NCBI GenBank assembly: GCA_046295175.1
Contig: JBKBNY010000010.1
Location: forward strand, 1-64,000
Direction of reading: 5' to 3'
DNA: 64,000 nucleotides
From: JALOLV01 sp046295175
Lineage (GTDB): Bacteria; Bacteroidota; Bacteroidia; Cytophagales; Spirosomataceae
Shown here: in pieces, positions 27,441 through 35,103 of the stretch
How the letters are laid out: every line of letters begins with the position of its first letter
Numbering within the stretch: the stretch's first letter is position 1
Notes under the pieces: model-generated
The model's input: only the letters and a program-made list of their open reading frames with translations
Databases searched by the model: none
Told to the model about the DNA's origin: nothing
Made by a program: the position numbers and the translations under genes

Positions 27441-28605
27441 TTTCTTCGTTCAATTTTTCTAAAAGTTCAATCCTTCTTTCATACTGTTTCCTAATGGTTT
27501 CAGTAAAATTGTAATCTTCGATACCCTCTTCGGTAGCCTTCATATCACCAGCATCATAACTACCATTTTTACCCATTACCAAATGATACGACGCCACTTT
27601 CTCAGGTTTGAGTTTCCGCTCTAAAATCAAATTTGTTAATTCATTCATCATAAAATCGCTGTGGGTTGTCATCACCACTTTTACACCTGCATTTACCAAA
27701 TCGGCATAGATTCGCATCATTTCGACTTGTATTTTGGGGTGCAAATGAGCCTCGGGTTCTTCGATGAATAGAATCGAACTTGAATTCGGAAGAATATACT
27801 TCAAATGTGCAACAATCGGGGCGATTTCGGCAATCATCGAAGATGTTTCGTGTAATTCCAAATCTAAGCCTGTTTCAAAACTTTTATATCTCAATTTTTT
27901 TGCTGAATCGTCAAAATAGATTTCTCCGCCGAGTACTTCTTTCTCAATTTTTTCAACGGTACTTGCATACTCGCTTTTTTTACTATTGTTTATTGAGGAT
28001 AAATTTAAAAAATATTCAGACTCGGGAAAAGTCAGAGACGGAATAGATAAATTACTTATATTCAACTGATTACGATACTGAGAAAACTTAGCTAAAATCT
28101 CACCCATGCTCGACATCACACGGTACATACCAGAACGAGAAGCAGGAAAGAAATAAATAAAATCAAAGATTTCATCTATTTCATTAAAAGTAGATTTACT
28201 ATCTTTTATTATACTAACTTTTCCATACAAATGCTTTTTAATGCTTATGGCCTCCTCATCTCCCCAAAAATTCACTTGCACCCCAAAGTGAGATTCAACT
28301 TCACTTGATGTGATTATAATAATTGGATACGACTTGTCAGAAAGCTGATTATACAATTCCTTAAATGTTACCTCAAAGTTCTGAGTTAATTCATCCTTAA
28401 TTTTATTTTCATATTTTTCTCTCGCATAATCGTCCGTAAGATTAGATATAGCAATTATATTTTTCCATGAATTAGTTAATATATAAATTGTATTAATAAT
28501 ACTTGATTTGCCAATATTATTCTCACCATAAATAACATGTAAGTCTTTATCTAAATCGAACTCGAAATGGTCGATTGGCCCAAAATTTTTAAGTTCTATT
28601 TTCAT
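27424..28605 (-). CDS. AAA/ABC-type ATPase (OLD/RecF-like), putative defence protein
   Basis: ATPase of 393 residues with the SMC/RecF-like ABC fold. Walker A GENNIGKSS is at 27-35, directly after an N-terminal strand-turn motif (IELKNFGPIDHFEFDL). A central region with FFPASRSGMYRV (152-163) recalls AAA15-type defence ATPases. A signature-like ETSSMIAEIAP (253-263), Walker B ILFIEEPEAHLHP (278-290) and an H-loop TTHSDF (313-318) follow. Such ATPases couple with nucleases in systems such as PARIS, Septu, Gabija and OLD; the small partner gene here overlaps it. The gene is more AT-rich than its housekeeping neighbours. No Toprim domain is present. Confidence 0.82.
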   Translation of the reverse strand: MKIELKNFGPIDHFEFDLDKDLHVIYGENNIGKSSIINTIYILTNSWKNIIAISNLTDDYAREKYENKIKDELTQNFEVTFKELYNQLSDKSYPIIIITSSEVESHFGVQVNFWGDEEAISIKKHLYGKVSIIKDSKSTFNEIDEIFDFIYFFPASRSGMYRVMSSMGEILAKFSQYRNQLNISNLSIPSLTFPESEYFLNLSSINNSKKSEYASTVEKIEKEVLGGEIYFDDSAKKLRYKSFETGLDLELHETSSMIAEIAPIVAHLKYILPNSSSILFIEEPEAHLHPKIQVEMMRIYADLVNAGVKVVMTTHSDFMMNELTNLILERKLKPEKVASYHLVMGKNGSYDAGDMKATEEGIEDYNFTETIRKQYERRIELLEKLNEENAVVE

Positions 28606-28631
28606 ATTTTACACGATTTACATTTCTCGTT

Positions 28632-29276
28632 TTACGACTTCGGAGTCCTCAAAGTTAGCCATTTTATCCTTAAAAAATCAATCGGAAAAGCTATCAATAC
28701 CGCAAACACTCCAAAAATCGAGCCTGCAAAAACATCTTTCGGGAAATGTTGAAACAAATAAACCCTCGAATACGCCACCAAAATCGCCAAAAGTAGCAGT
28801 AAAACGCCCCAAAATTTGCTTCGAATCAAAATTGATAAAAACAAAGCCAATGCAAAAGCCGTCATGGTGTGTCCCGACGGAAAACTCTGCCAAGCGTGCA
28901 CTTTACCCTCTACCAAGTGAATATCCAAACCGCTGCCCGTATAAACCGTCATGGGTCGTGGGGCATTAACAAGATTTTTTAGAAAAAGTGAAATAATTAC
29001 TTTCAGCCCCCACGTAAAAATAAATGGCATCACCAAATGTCTTTTTTTGAATCCGAGATAAATCAAAACTGGCACATACAGACCGTCTTCGCCAAGTTTG
29101 GTAGCCAATGAAAAGAAGGTATCGAGCTGGTCGGAGAAATGACGATTCACCCAAAAAATCAATTCAGTTTGCGTAAAGGCAATTTGAAGAACTGCCACTA
29201 CGATTACCCACAAAAAAAATCCGATAAAAAAAGGTTTGTTTTTAAAAATTATCGAATACGATATTTGATTTGTCAT
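28632..29276 (-). CDS. PAP2 family phosphatase
   Basis: Integral membrane phosphatase of 214 residues with the three-part PAP2 catalytic signature: KNLVNAPRP (K-x6-RP), PSGHT, and SRVYLFQHFPKD (SR-x5-H-x3-D). Six hydrophobic segments place the site at the outer face. Family members dephosphorylate phosphatidic acid, phosphatidylglycerol phosphate or undecaprenyl pyrophosphate; the substrate here is not decidable. The 3' end contains a small GACT-TCGG-AGTC hairpin that encodes the last residues. It lies upstream of the ATPase cassette with 26 bp between, so some co-transcription is possible. Confidence 0.92.
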   Translation of the reverse strand: MTNQISYSIIFKNKPFFIGFFLWVIVVAVLQIAFTQTELIFWVNRHFSDQLDTFFSLATKLGEDGLYVPVLIYLGFKKRHLVMPFIFTWGLKVIISLFLKNLVNAPRPMTVYTGSGLDIHLVEGKVHAWQSFPSGHTMTAFALALFLSILIRSKFWGVLLLLLAILVAYSRVYLFQHFPKDVFAGSIFGVFAVLIAFPIDFLRIKWLTLRTPKS

Positions 29277-29386
29277 ATAACTAATTTGAATAATTCAATT
29301 TAATCACTATTAAACGTAGAAATGATTGCCGAATCCTTTTTTAATTCCGAAATCTACCGTAAATTTGCAACCTTTTCTGTGAAAAC

Positions 29387-29920
29387 ATGAGCAAAGAACG
29401 CCATAAATATGATATTCATATCCAAGGCCTCGAAAACAAACAGTACGAGTTTGAATTTGAGGGCGGCGACAAGTTCTTTGCCGAGTTTGAGCAAGACATT
29501 ATTGCAAAGGGTAGTTTCAGGGCAAATGTAAGCCTTGAAAAGTCATCGACGATGATTCAGCTTGCAATCAAAATCACGGGAAGTATCGAACTAACTTGCG
29601 ACCGTTCGCTTGAGCAATTCGACGAGCCACTCAATATACAACAACGTTATATTTATAAGTTTGGCGACCGTCACGAAGAGTTATCGGATGAGATTGAGAT
29701 AATTCCGTTTGGCACAGCAACCATCAACCTAATGCATCATCTGTACGATTTTATTATGTTGACAGTGCCGATGAAGAAGCTCCACCCGAGGTTCAGAGAC
29801 GAAGAAGAGGATTACATTTATACATTGGAGGGTGACGAAATCGAAGAAGACGAAGTAGCAGAAGATGAAACCCCAATAGACCCTCGCTGGGCAGCCTTGA
29901 AGGGAATCAAATTAGATTAA
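29387..29920 (+). CDS. yceD: DUF177 / YceD family protein
   Basis: Protein of 177 residues from the family encoded next to rpmF in most bacteria. The core motif is seen in the middle (IELTCDRSLEQF) and the tail is strongly acidic (GDEIEEDEVAEDETPIDPRWAALKGIKLD); the DPRWAALKGI ending is diagnostic. In other organisms the family is linked to 23S rRNA accumulation. It opens the conserved yceD-rpmF-plsX-fabH order. A -7 box TAAATTTG (29360-29367) lies 20 bp before the ATG, so the leader would be very short; no clear -33 is seen. Confidence 0.9.
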   Translation: MSKERHKYDIHIQGLENKQYEFEFEGGDKFFAEFEQDIIAKGSFRANVSLEKSSTMIQLAIKITGSIELTCDRSLEQFDEPLNIQQRYIYKFGDRHEELSDEIEIIPFGTATINLMHHLYDFIMLTVPMKKLHPRFRDEEEDYIYTLEGDEIEEDEVAEDETPIDPRWAALKGIKLD

Positions 29921-29940
29921 GTAAATGAATCCGAGATAGT

Positions 29941-30024
29941 TATTGGTTAATTGTTATTCATAATTCTAATGATTTTGAAAAATTTATTACCAAATAATTA
30001 TTGACGAATAGCAAATAACCAATA
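29941..30024. repeat. AT-rich inverted-repeat element, yceD-rpmF gap
   Basis: Left arm TATTGGTTAATTGTTATTC (29941-29959) pairs with right arm GAATAGCAAATAACCAATA (30006-30024) with three mismatches, leaving a 46-bp loop. The gap is 138 bp long and holds little else. Confidence 0.7.
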
Positions 30025-30058
30025 CATAATACGAATAATTAAATTGTAAAAATAAGTT

Positions 30059-30250
30059 ATGGCACATCCTAAACGACGTCATTCGTCAACCAGAAGAGAT
30101 AAGCGTAGAACGCACGATGCATTGACAGCAAAAACTATATCGGTAGATGCTACGACTGGTGAGATTCACCTCCGCCACCGTGCTCACGTATCAGAAGGTA
30201 ACCTTTACTACAGAGGTAAATTGGTAGCTGAAAATTATCAAAAAGCGTAA
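30059..30250 (+). CDS. rpmF: 50S ribosomal protein L32 (zinc-free form)
   Basis: Basic ribosomal protein of 63 residues beginning MAHPKRRHSSTRRDKRRTHD, the standard L32 start. The C-terminal half (TTGEIHLRHRAHVSEGNLYYRGKLV) lacks the two Cys pairs that bind zinc in the C+ form of L32, so this is the C- type. It sits in the usual place between yceD and plsX. An AT-rich inverted-repeat element lies on either side. Confidence 0.97.
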   Translation: MAHPKRRHSSTRRDKRRTHDALTAKTISVDATTGEIHLRHRAHVSEGNLYYRGKLVAENYQKA

Positions 30251-30254
30251 AAAT

Positions 30255-30315
30255 GTTTGATTGTTTAGAGGTTTGAGTGTTTGACCTTACTGTTTTCAAA
30301 CATTCAAACAATCAG
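30255..30315. repeat. AT-rich inverted-repeat element, rpmF-plsX gap
   Basis: The left arm is made of GTTTGATTG/GTTTGAG words (30255-30284), and the right arm TCAAACATTCAAACAATCAG (30296-30315) is its imperfect complement. The word differs from that of neighbouring gaps, but the design is the same. Confidence 0.6.
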
Positions 30316-30343
30316 ACTATAATAACATTTAAACAAAGCATTA

Positions 30344-31285
30344 ATGAAAATTGCCGTAGATGCAATGGGTGGCGATTTCGCTCCCAAAGCTATTATTGAA
30401 GGGGTCGTGATGGCGGCTAATGAGTTGCCAGAAGGTACAACTATTGTACTCATTGGCAAGCAGGCTGTTATGCTGGATATGCTTCGAAAGATGCAATATC
30501 CTGCTCATTCTATTGAGATGGTCAATGCCGATGACGTTATTGAGATGGGAGAGCATCCTACACGGGCATTTTCTCAAAAACCCAATTCCAGTATTGGAGT
30601 TGGGTTTAAACTTTTAAAAGAGAAGCAAGTTCAGGCTTTTTGTAGTGCTGGCAATACCGGTGCTATGATGGTTGGCTCTTTGTTTACCCTCAAAACGGTC
30701 GGCAATATTCAGCGACCACCCATTGCGGGCTTCTTTCCGCTCAAAAATGGTGGATACAGCCTCATGCTCGACATCGGTGCCAATGCCGATTGCAAACCAG
30801 AAGTGATGGAGCAATTTGCTCAGTTGGGTTCGCTTTATGCTAAATTTTCGTTTGGTATTGAGAATCCAAAAGTTGCACTTTTGAGTATCGGCGAAGAAGA
30901 ACAAAAAGGCTCGACAGTCGTACAAGCAACTCACCAATTATTGAAAATCAACAAAAAAATCAATTTCATTGGCAATATCGAAGGTCGTGACCTTTTCGAT
31001 GGCAAAGCCGATGTGATTGTTACCGAAGGTTTTACGGGTAATGTGATTTTCAAAATGGGCGAATCGCTCTATGATTATGCCGCCGAGCAAGGCGTAAAAG
31101 ACCCTTTGATAGACCGCATGAACTATGAGGTTGTGGGCGGTAGCCCAATCATCGGTGTAAATGGTAATGTCATTGTGGCTCATGGTATTTCTTCGCCATT
31201 GGCCGTGAAAAACATGATTTTATTAGCCAAAAAGCAGATTGAATCTGATGTAGCTAAACACATTGCCGAAACCTACGAAGATTAA
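30344..31285 (+). CDS. plsX: Phosphate acyltransferase PlsX
   Basis: Peripheral membrane enzyme of 313 residues that converts acyl-ACP and phosphate to acyl-phosphate, the donor for PlsY in phospholipid synthesis. The start MKIAVDAMGGDFAP is diagnostic. Further family motifs are SAGNTGAMM, LMLDIGANADCKPE, VALLSIGEE, FIGNIEGRDLFDGKADVIVTEGFTGN and, near the end, GVNGNVIVAHG. Length is normal. It is followed by fabH, and the pair joins phospholipid and fatty-acid initiation. Confidence 0.98.
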   Translation: MKIAVDAMGGDFAPKAIIEGVVMAANELPEGTTIVLIGKQAVMLDMLRKMQYPAHSIEMVNADDVIEMGEHPTRAFSQKPNSSIGVGFKLLKEKQVQAFCSAGNTGAMMVGSLFTLKTVGNIQRPPIAGFFPLKNGGYSLMLDIGANADCKPEVMEQFAQLGSLYAKFSFGIENPKVALLSIGEEEQKGSTVVQATHQLLKINKKINFIGNIEGRDLFDGKADVIVTEGFTGNVIFKMGESLYDYAAEQGVKDPLIDRMNYEVVGGSPIIGVNGNVIVAHGISSPLAVKNMILLAKKQIESDVAKHIAETYED

Positions 31286-31306
31286 AAACTTACAAAATAG
31301 TTAATA

Positions 31307-31383
31307 GTTATTCGTTAATTGTTTCTACGAATTCTTCTGTATAAAGTTATCCTACGATTAGCTTTTGACAATTAACGAATAAC
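31307..31383. repeat. Perfect 16-bp inverted repeat, plsX-fabH gap
   Basis: GTTATTCGTTAATTGT (31307-31322) and ACAATTAACGAATAAC (31368-31383) are exact reverse complements separated by 45 bp. The right arm ends 16 bp before the fabH start codon. This is the cleanest member of the AT-rich element family. Confidence 0.85.
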
Positions 31384-31399
31384 GAACACCAAAACCATT

Positions 31400-32386
31400 A
31401 TGAAGATAAGAGCTGCCATTACAGGTATCAACGGCTACGTGCCAGATGACGTTATGACAAACGATGATTTGGCAAAAATCGTAGATACCAATGATGAGTG
31501 GATTTCTACTCGAACCGGTATCAAAGAACGTCGTATCCAAAAAGGTGAGGGTCTTGCTACTTCGCACATGGCATCAGAAGCCGTGAGAGGTCTTCTCAAA
31601 AAAACCAATACCGATGCCAAAGATGTCGATTTAGTAATCTGTGCAACAGTAACGCCAGATTTTATGTTTCCATCTACTGCCAATCTCGTGTGTACCCAAG
31701 TCGGAATCCCGACAATAGGTAGTTTCGATATTTTGGCAGCATGCTCGGGCTTCCTTTATGCACTCTCGATTGGTTCGCAATTTATCGAATCAGGTAAGTA
31801 CAAAAAAGTAATCATCATCGGTGCCGACAAGATGTCGTCTATCATTGATTACCAAGACCGTACAACTTGTATCCTTTTTGGTGATGGTGCAGGGGCAGTT
31901 ATGCTCGAACCAACTACCGAAGAGAACGGCGTGATGGATTTCGTGCTGAAATCGGACGGTACTGGCGAAAACCACCTTTATATGAAAGGAGGCGGAAGCC
32001 GTTACCCAGCTTCGCACCAAACTGTGGATGACCGTTGGCATTATATCCGCCAAGAAGGGCAAGCCGTTTTCAAATTTGCCGTAACCAATATGGCAGATGT
32101 TTCGGCCGAAATCATGGAGCGAAACAACCTCACTGGCGATGACATTGCTTGGCTCGTACCACACCAAGCCAACAAACGCATCATTGATGCCACTGCTCGC
32201 CGCATGGGTATTGGCGATGATAAAGTTATGCTTAATATCCAACGTTACGGAAACACTACTGCTGCAACTATACCGCTTTGCTTGCACGATTACGAAAGTC
32301 AATTAAAAAAGGGTGATAACCTCGTTTTAGCGGCTTTTGGTGGAGGCTTCACTTGGGGTTCTGCCTACATCAAGTGGGCTTATTAA
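31400..32386 (+). CDS. fabH: 3-oxoacyl-ACP synthase III (FabH)
   Basis: Condensing enzyme of 328 residues that starts fatty-acid synthesis by joining acetyl-CoA, or a branched acyl-CoA, to malonyl-ACP. The Cys-His-Asn triad is complete: C115 in LAACSGF, H255 in VPHQANKRI and N285 in [11 protein letters not shown]. The start [16 protein letters not shown] and [15 protein letters not shown] are standard. It ends the yceD-rpmF-plsX-fabH cluster. After the stop, about 205 bp before the next gene contain two weak hairpins (GATATTGTC/GACAATATC; CACTTA/TAAGTG with a T-rich tail) that may terminate. Confidence 0.98.
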   Translation: MKIRAAITGINGYVPDDVMTNDDLAKIVDTNDEWISTRTGIKERRIQKGEGLATSHMASEAVRGLLKKTNTDAKDVDLVICATVTPDFMFPSTANLVCTQVGIPTIGSFDILAACSGFLYALSIGSQFIESGKYKKVIIIGADKMSSIIDYQDRTTCILFGDGAGAVMLEPTTEENGVMDFVLKSDGTGENHLYMKGGGSRYPASHQTVDDRWHYIRQEGQAVFKFAVTNMADVSAEIMERNNLTGDDIAWLVPHQANKRIIDATARRMGIGDDKVMLNIQRYGNTTAATIPLCLHDYESQLKKGDNLVLAAFGGGFTWGSAYIKWAY

Positions 32387-32591
32387 TAGCGATTTTATTT
32401 ACAGAAAAGTGTACGTTAGTGACTAAAAAGGATATATAAGATATTGTCATTATTTACTGTAAATGATTACAACATCGACAATATCAAATTAATATCTTCT
32501 TGTGATTGAAAAAGTTTTATTACAAAAATTCCATTCAAACTACTCACTTAATCTAACAGTTTTGTAAGTGGGTTTCTCTTTTAAGCCAACA

Positions 32592-33272
32592 ATGAAAAGA
32601 ATCGTTTTTTTATTTTTCCTGACAACGACTGTATTTACAAGTAATGCACAAAGTATAAGAGTATATGAACACATTGGATTAAGCATCGCAACAGCCAATA
32701 AAGTTACAGTACCATCTATTGCTTATACTCAGACTCTCGAATTCGGCAGAGAACGCTCTTATAGAATAGGTACAGGTTTTAGACTGAATTATTTTAATTT
32801 GAAGAATAGAACCTTCGATGGAGTCGAAACCAAAATAAAGCAAGTTTCGATTACTCCTAATCCTAAATTTAACGGAGCCTCAGTCAATATTCCGATTGTA
32901 GCCGAATTTCACACGAAAAAAATCATACTTGGTGTCAACATTGATATTATTGGGATGAGTTTTGGCAAAATACGTGAGGGTGAGAATCTAAAAGTTGATA
33001 ATTATGTAGGCACTCTTGATTCGCTCAACGCTTCGCCAAGAAGCCTAAGTCTATTACTTCTTGGTAAAAACAACCGTGGAACTCTCAACTCTGAATTGTA
33101 TCTGGGCTACAAGGTCTCTGACGAGTTAACAGTCCGTGCCGGAATAAGCTCATTATCAAGTAGTTTCACGAGTCGTTATACACCAAAAAGTGGCAAAGAA
33201 ACAACCCTCGGCAGATTCCAGACAAGTCAGATTATGCCGTTTTTTAGTTTAGTTTTCAATCTTGAACGATAA
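32592..33272 (+). CDS. Exported protein, probable outer-membrane beta-barrel
   Basis: Protein of 226 residues with a clear signal peptide (MKRIVFLFFLTTTVFTSNAQ), which selects ATG 32592 over an upstream start at 32568. Alternating hydrophobic strands, many Gly and Ser, and a C-terminal aromatic strand (QIMPFFSLVFNLER) suggest a small outer-membrane barrel. I recognise no specific family. It stands between fabH and efp in the same direction, without evident relation to either. Confidence 0.7.
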   Translation: MKRIVFLFFLTTTVFTSNAQSIRVYEHIGLSIATANKVTVPSIAYTQTLEFGRERSYRIGTGFRLNYFNLKNRTFDGVETKIKQVSITPNPKFNGASVNIPIVAEFHTKKIILGVNIDIIGMSFGKIREGENLKVDNYVGTLDSLNASPRSLSLLLLGKNNRGTLNSELYLGYKVSDELTVRAGISSLSSSFTSRYTPKSGKETTLGRFQTSQIMPFFSLVFNLER

Positions 33273-33323
33273 TTATATAGAAGTCATAAAATCGAATTAG
33301 ACGACTTCTTGATTTATTTTAAT

Positions 33324-33887
33324 ATGGCAACTACAGCAGATTTCAGAAATGGACTTTGTCTCGAATTCAACAATGATTTATACACGATTGTTGAGTTTCA
33401 GCACGTAAAGCCGGGCAAAGGACCAGCTTTCGTACGTACTAAATTACGTAACCTCAAAACAGGTAGAGTGATTGACAATACCTTTACAGCAGGTGTCAAT
33501 ATCACAACTGCACGTGTCGAAAAACGTACCTACCAATACCTCTACAAAGACGAATTAGGCTTTAATTTTATGGAAAACGAAACCTTCGAACAAATCAGTG
33601 TCGAAGAAAAGATGGTTCCACAAGCCGATTTGATGAAAGAAGGACAGAACGTAGATATTTTGGTACACGCCGAAACCGAGCAGATTCTTTCGGTAGAATT
33701 ACCGGCCTTTGTTGAGCTTCAAATCACCTATACCGAGCCTGGTATCAAAGGCGATACAGCCAACAACCCAATGAAACCTGCAACTGTAGAAACAGGTGCA
33801 ACAATCAAAGTGCCGTTGTTTATCCAAAACGATGAATTAATCCGTGTAGATACTCGCACCTATGAGTACTACGAGCGTGTAAAATAA
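33324..33887 (+). CDS. efp: Translation elongation factor P
   Basis: Factor of 187 residues that relieves ribosome stalling at polyproline. The KOW-like domain I begins MATTADFRNGLCLEFNNDLY. The tip loop is KPGKGPAFV with K32, the residue position that carries a modification in many species. Domains II and III follow, with the C-terminal signature INNPMKPATVETGATIKVPLF-like segment and IRVDTRTYEYYERVK. I chose ATG 33324 because it matches the family start; upstream codons are non-conserved. It precedes accB, a common order. Confidence 0.98.
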   Translation: MATTADFRNGLCLEFNNDLYTIVEFQHVKPGKGPAFVRTKLRNLKTGRVIDNTFTAGVNITTARVEKRTYQYLYKDELGFNFMENETFEQISVEEKMVPQADLMKEGQNVDILVHAETEQILSVELPAFVELQITYTEPGIKGDTANNPMKPATVETGATIKVPLFIQNDELIRVDTRTYEYYERVK

Positions 33888-33894
33888 TTTTATT

Positions 33895-34001
33895 AAAGGA
33901 GAAAGTGAAGATAAGTTAAATTTGAATTGTAAGATAAAAGGGTTAAATCATACTCAAAATTTTACATTTTGGATTACGCCATTCTTACAACTTTCTCCTT
34001 T
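33895..34001. repeat. Inverted-repeat element, efp-accB gap
   Basis: Perfect 12-bp ends AAAGGAGAAAGT (33895-33906) and ACTTTCTCCTTT (33990-34001), with inner TTGTAAG/CTTACAA pairs. It could fold into a long hairpin after efp and might act as terminator or as a MITE-like insertion. A -7-like TACATTTG for accB follows at 34035-34042. Confidence 0.65.
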
Positions 34002-34091
34002 GTTATTTTAGTCAAATAATTAGGCAATTATTTTTACATTTGTGGTGTCTAACCACTTATCAAAAACAAAAACCCCTTACTCCAAGCTAAA

Positions 34092-34571
34092 ATGGAAACA
34101 AAAGACATTCAGAAACTAATAGATTTTATCTCTCAATCGGGCTTAGACGAAGTAAATATTGAGACTTCGGAGCTAAAGCTTAACATCAAACGTTATTCGG
34201 GCGTTGTGCCAGCCGTTCAGGCTCAACCAGTGGTTGTTGCTCCACAACAAGTAGCAGCACCTGCACCACAGCCTGTTGCTGCCGCACCTACACCAGCCGC
34301 AGCGGCCCCAGCACCAGCTCAGCCAGCAGCCAATACGGTAACTATCAAATCACCGATGATTGGTACATTCTATCGCTCGGCAGGCCCAGATAAGCCTTCT
34401 TTTGTTGAAGTGGGTGATGAAGTATCGGCAGGTAAGACTGTTTGTATCATCGAGGCTATGAAATTATTCAACGAAATCGAATCTGAGGTTTCGGGTAGAA
34501 TCGTAAAAGTTTTGGTAGAAAACGCTACCCCTGTAGAATTCGACCAGCCGCTTTTTGTTGTAGAAATCTAA
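34092..34571 (+). CDS. accB: Biotin carboxyl carrier protein of acetyl-CoA carboxylase
   Basis: Carrier of 159 residues that shuttles CO2 between biotin carboxylase and carboxyltransferase. The N-terminal region METKDIQKLIDFISQSGLDEVNIETSELKL is standard. A flexible Ala/Pro/Gln linker runs through about 39-80. The biotinyl domain follows, with the acceptor K124 in EAMKLFNEI (AMKL instead of the usual AMKM, as in many Bacteroidota). accC would normally be next, but a four-helix-bundle gene intervenes. Confidence 0.98.
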   Translation: METKDIQKLIDFISQSGLDEVNIETSELKLNIKRYSGVVPAVQAQPVVVAPQQVAAPAPQPVAAAPTPAAAAPAPAQPAANTVTIKSPMIGTFYRSAGPDKPSFVEVGDEVSAGKTVCIIEAMKLFNEIESEVSGRIVKVLVENATPVEFDQPLFVVEI

Positions 34572-34574
34572 TAA

Positions 34575-34607
34575 CAATTATCAATACTGCAGTTATCAAT
34601 TATCAAT
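34575..34607. repeat. Left arm flanking the four-helix-bundle gene
   Basis: An AT-rich run made of CAATTATCA and GTTATCAA words starts 4 bp after the accB stop. The same words, inverted, are found at 35064-35096 on the other side of the inserted gene. Confidence 0.6.
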
Positions 34608-34622
34608 CCTTGAATTCAGGTT

Positions 34623-35027
34623 ATGAAAACTGATAATGTTCTATACCCCAAAGCTTATAATTTTGCAATCAGAATTGTTAAAGGCTATCAGTATCTAAGT
34701 GATGATAAAAAAGAATTTATTTTATCAAAACAATTACTAAGGAGTGGAACAGCTATCGGTGCGAATGTTTCCGAGGCTAATGGAGCAATTTCAAAATCTG
34801 ATTTTTCGGCAAAAATTTCAGTAGCCTACAAAGAATGTTTAGAAACTAAGTACTGGCTTTCTTTGCTTAAAGATACTGGTTACATTGAAAATAATGCTTT
34901 TGAAAGTATTTATAATGATGCAGATGAAATAGGAAAGATTTTATTCTCAATCCTAAAAACAACTCGCATCAATCCATTGAAGTTGATTTTCTTTTGGTTA
35001 TTACCATTTTTACACGCATTCAAATAA
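34623..35027 (+). CDS. Four-helix-bundle protein (23S rRNA intervening-sequence family)
   Basis: Protein of 134 residues. The first 115 match the four-helix-bundle family first seen in 23S rRNA intervening sequences: YPKAYNFAIRIVKGYQYL, LSKQLLRSGTAIGANVSEA, and AYKECLETKYWLSLLKDTGY. The fold is shared with the Avd protein of diversity-generating retroelements, but no reverse transcriptase or template/variable repeat is visible. The last 20 residues (hydrophobic, FFWLLPFLHAF) are unusual and may be read-through into flanking DNA. The gene splits accB from accC and is bordered by inverted AT-rich arms, so it looks inserted. Its function is unknown. Confidence 0.88.
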   Translation: MKTDNVLYPKAYNFAIRIVKGYQYLSDDKKEFILSKQLLRSGTAIGANVSEANGAISKSDFSAKISVAYKECLETKYWLSLLKDTGYIENNAFESIYNDADEIGKILFSILKTTRINPLKLIFFWLLPFLHAFK

Positions 35028-35063
35028 TAAGTGGTCAGTGAATATAGCCCTGATGAATAGTTT

Positions 35064-35096
35064 GTTGATAATTGTTCACTGATAACTGATAATTGA
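35064..35096. repeat. Right arm flanking the four-helix-bundle gene
   Basis: GTTGATAATTG, TGATAACTGATAATTGA and related words form the imperfect inverse of the arm at 34575-34607. It ends 7 bp before the accC start codon, where it could affect ribosome access. Confidence 0.6.
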
Positions 35097-35103
35097 AAAA
35101 TCT

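Noticed and set aside
34623..35027. Diversity-generating retroelement accessory protein (Avd)
   Set aside because: The fold matches, but no reverse transcriptase, template repeat or variable repeat is visible near it; it fits the 23S intervening-sequence family better.
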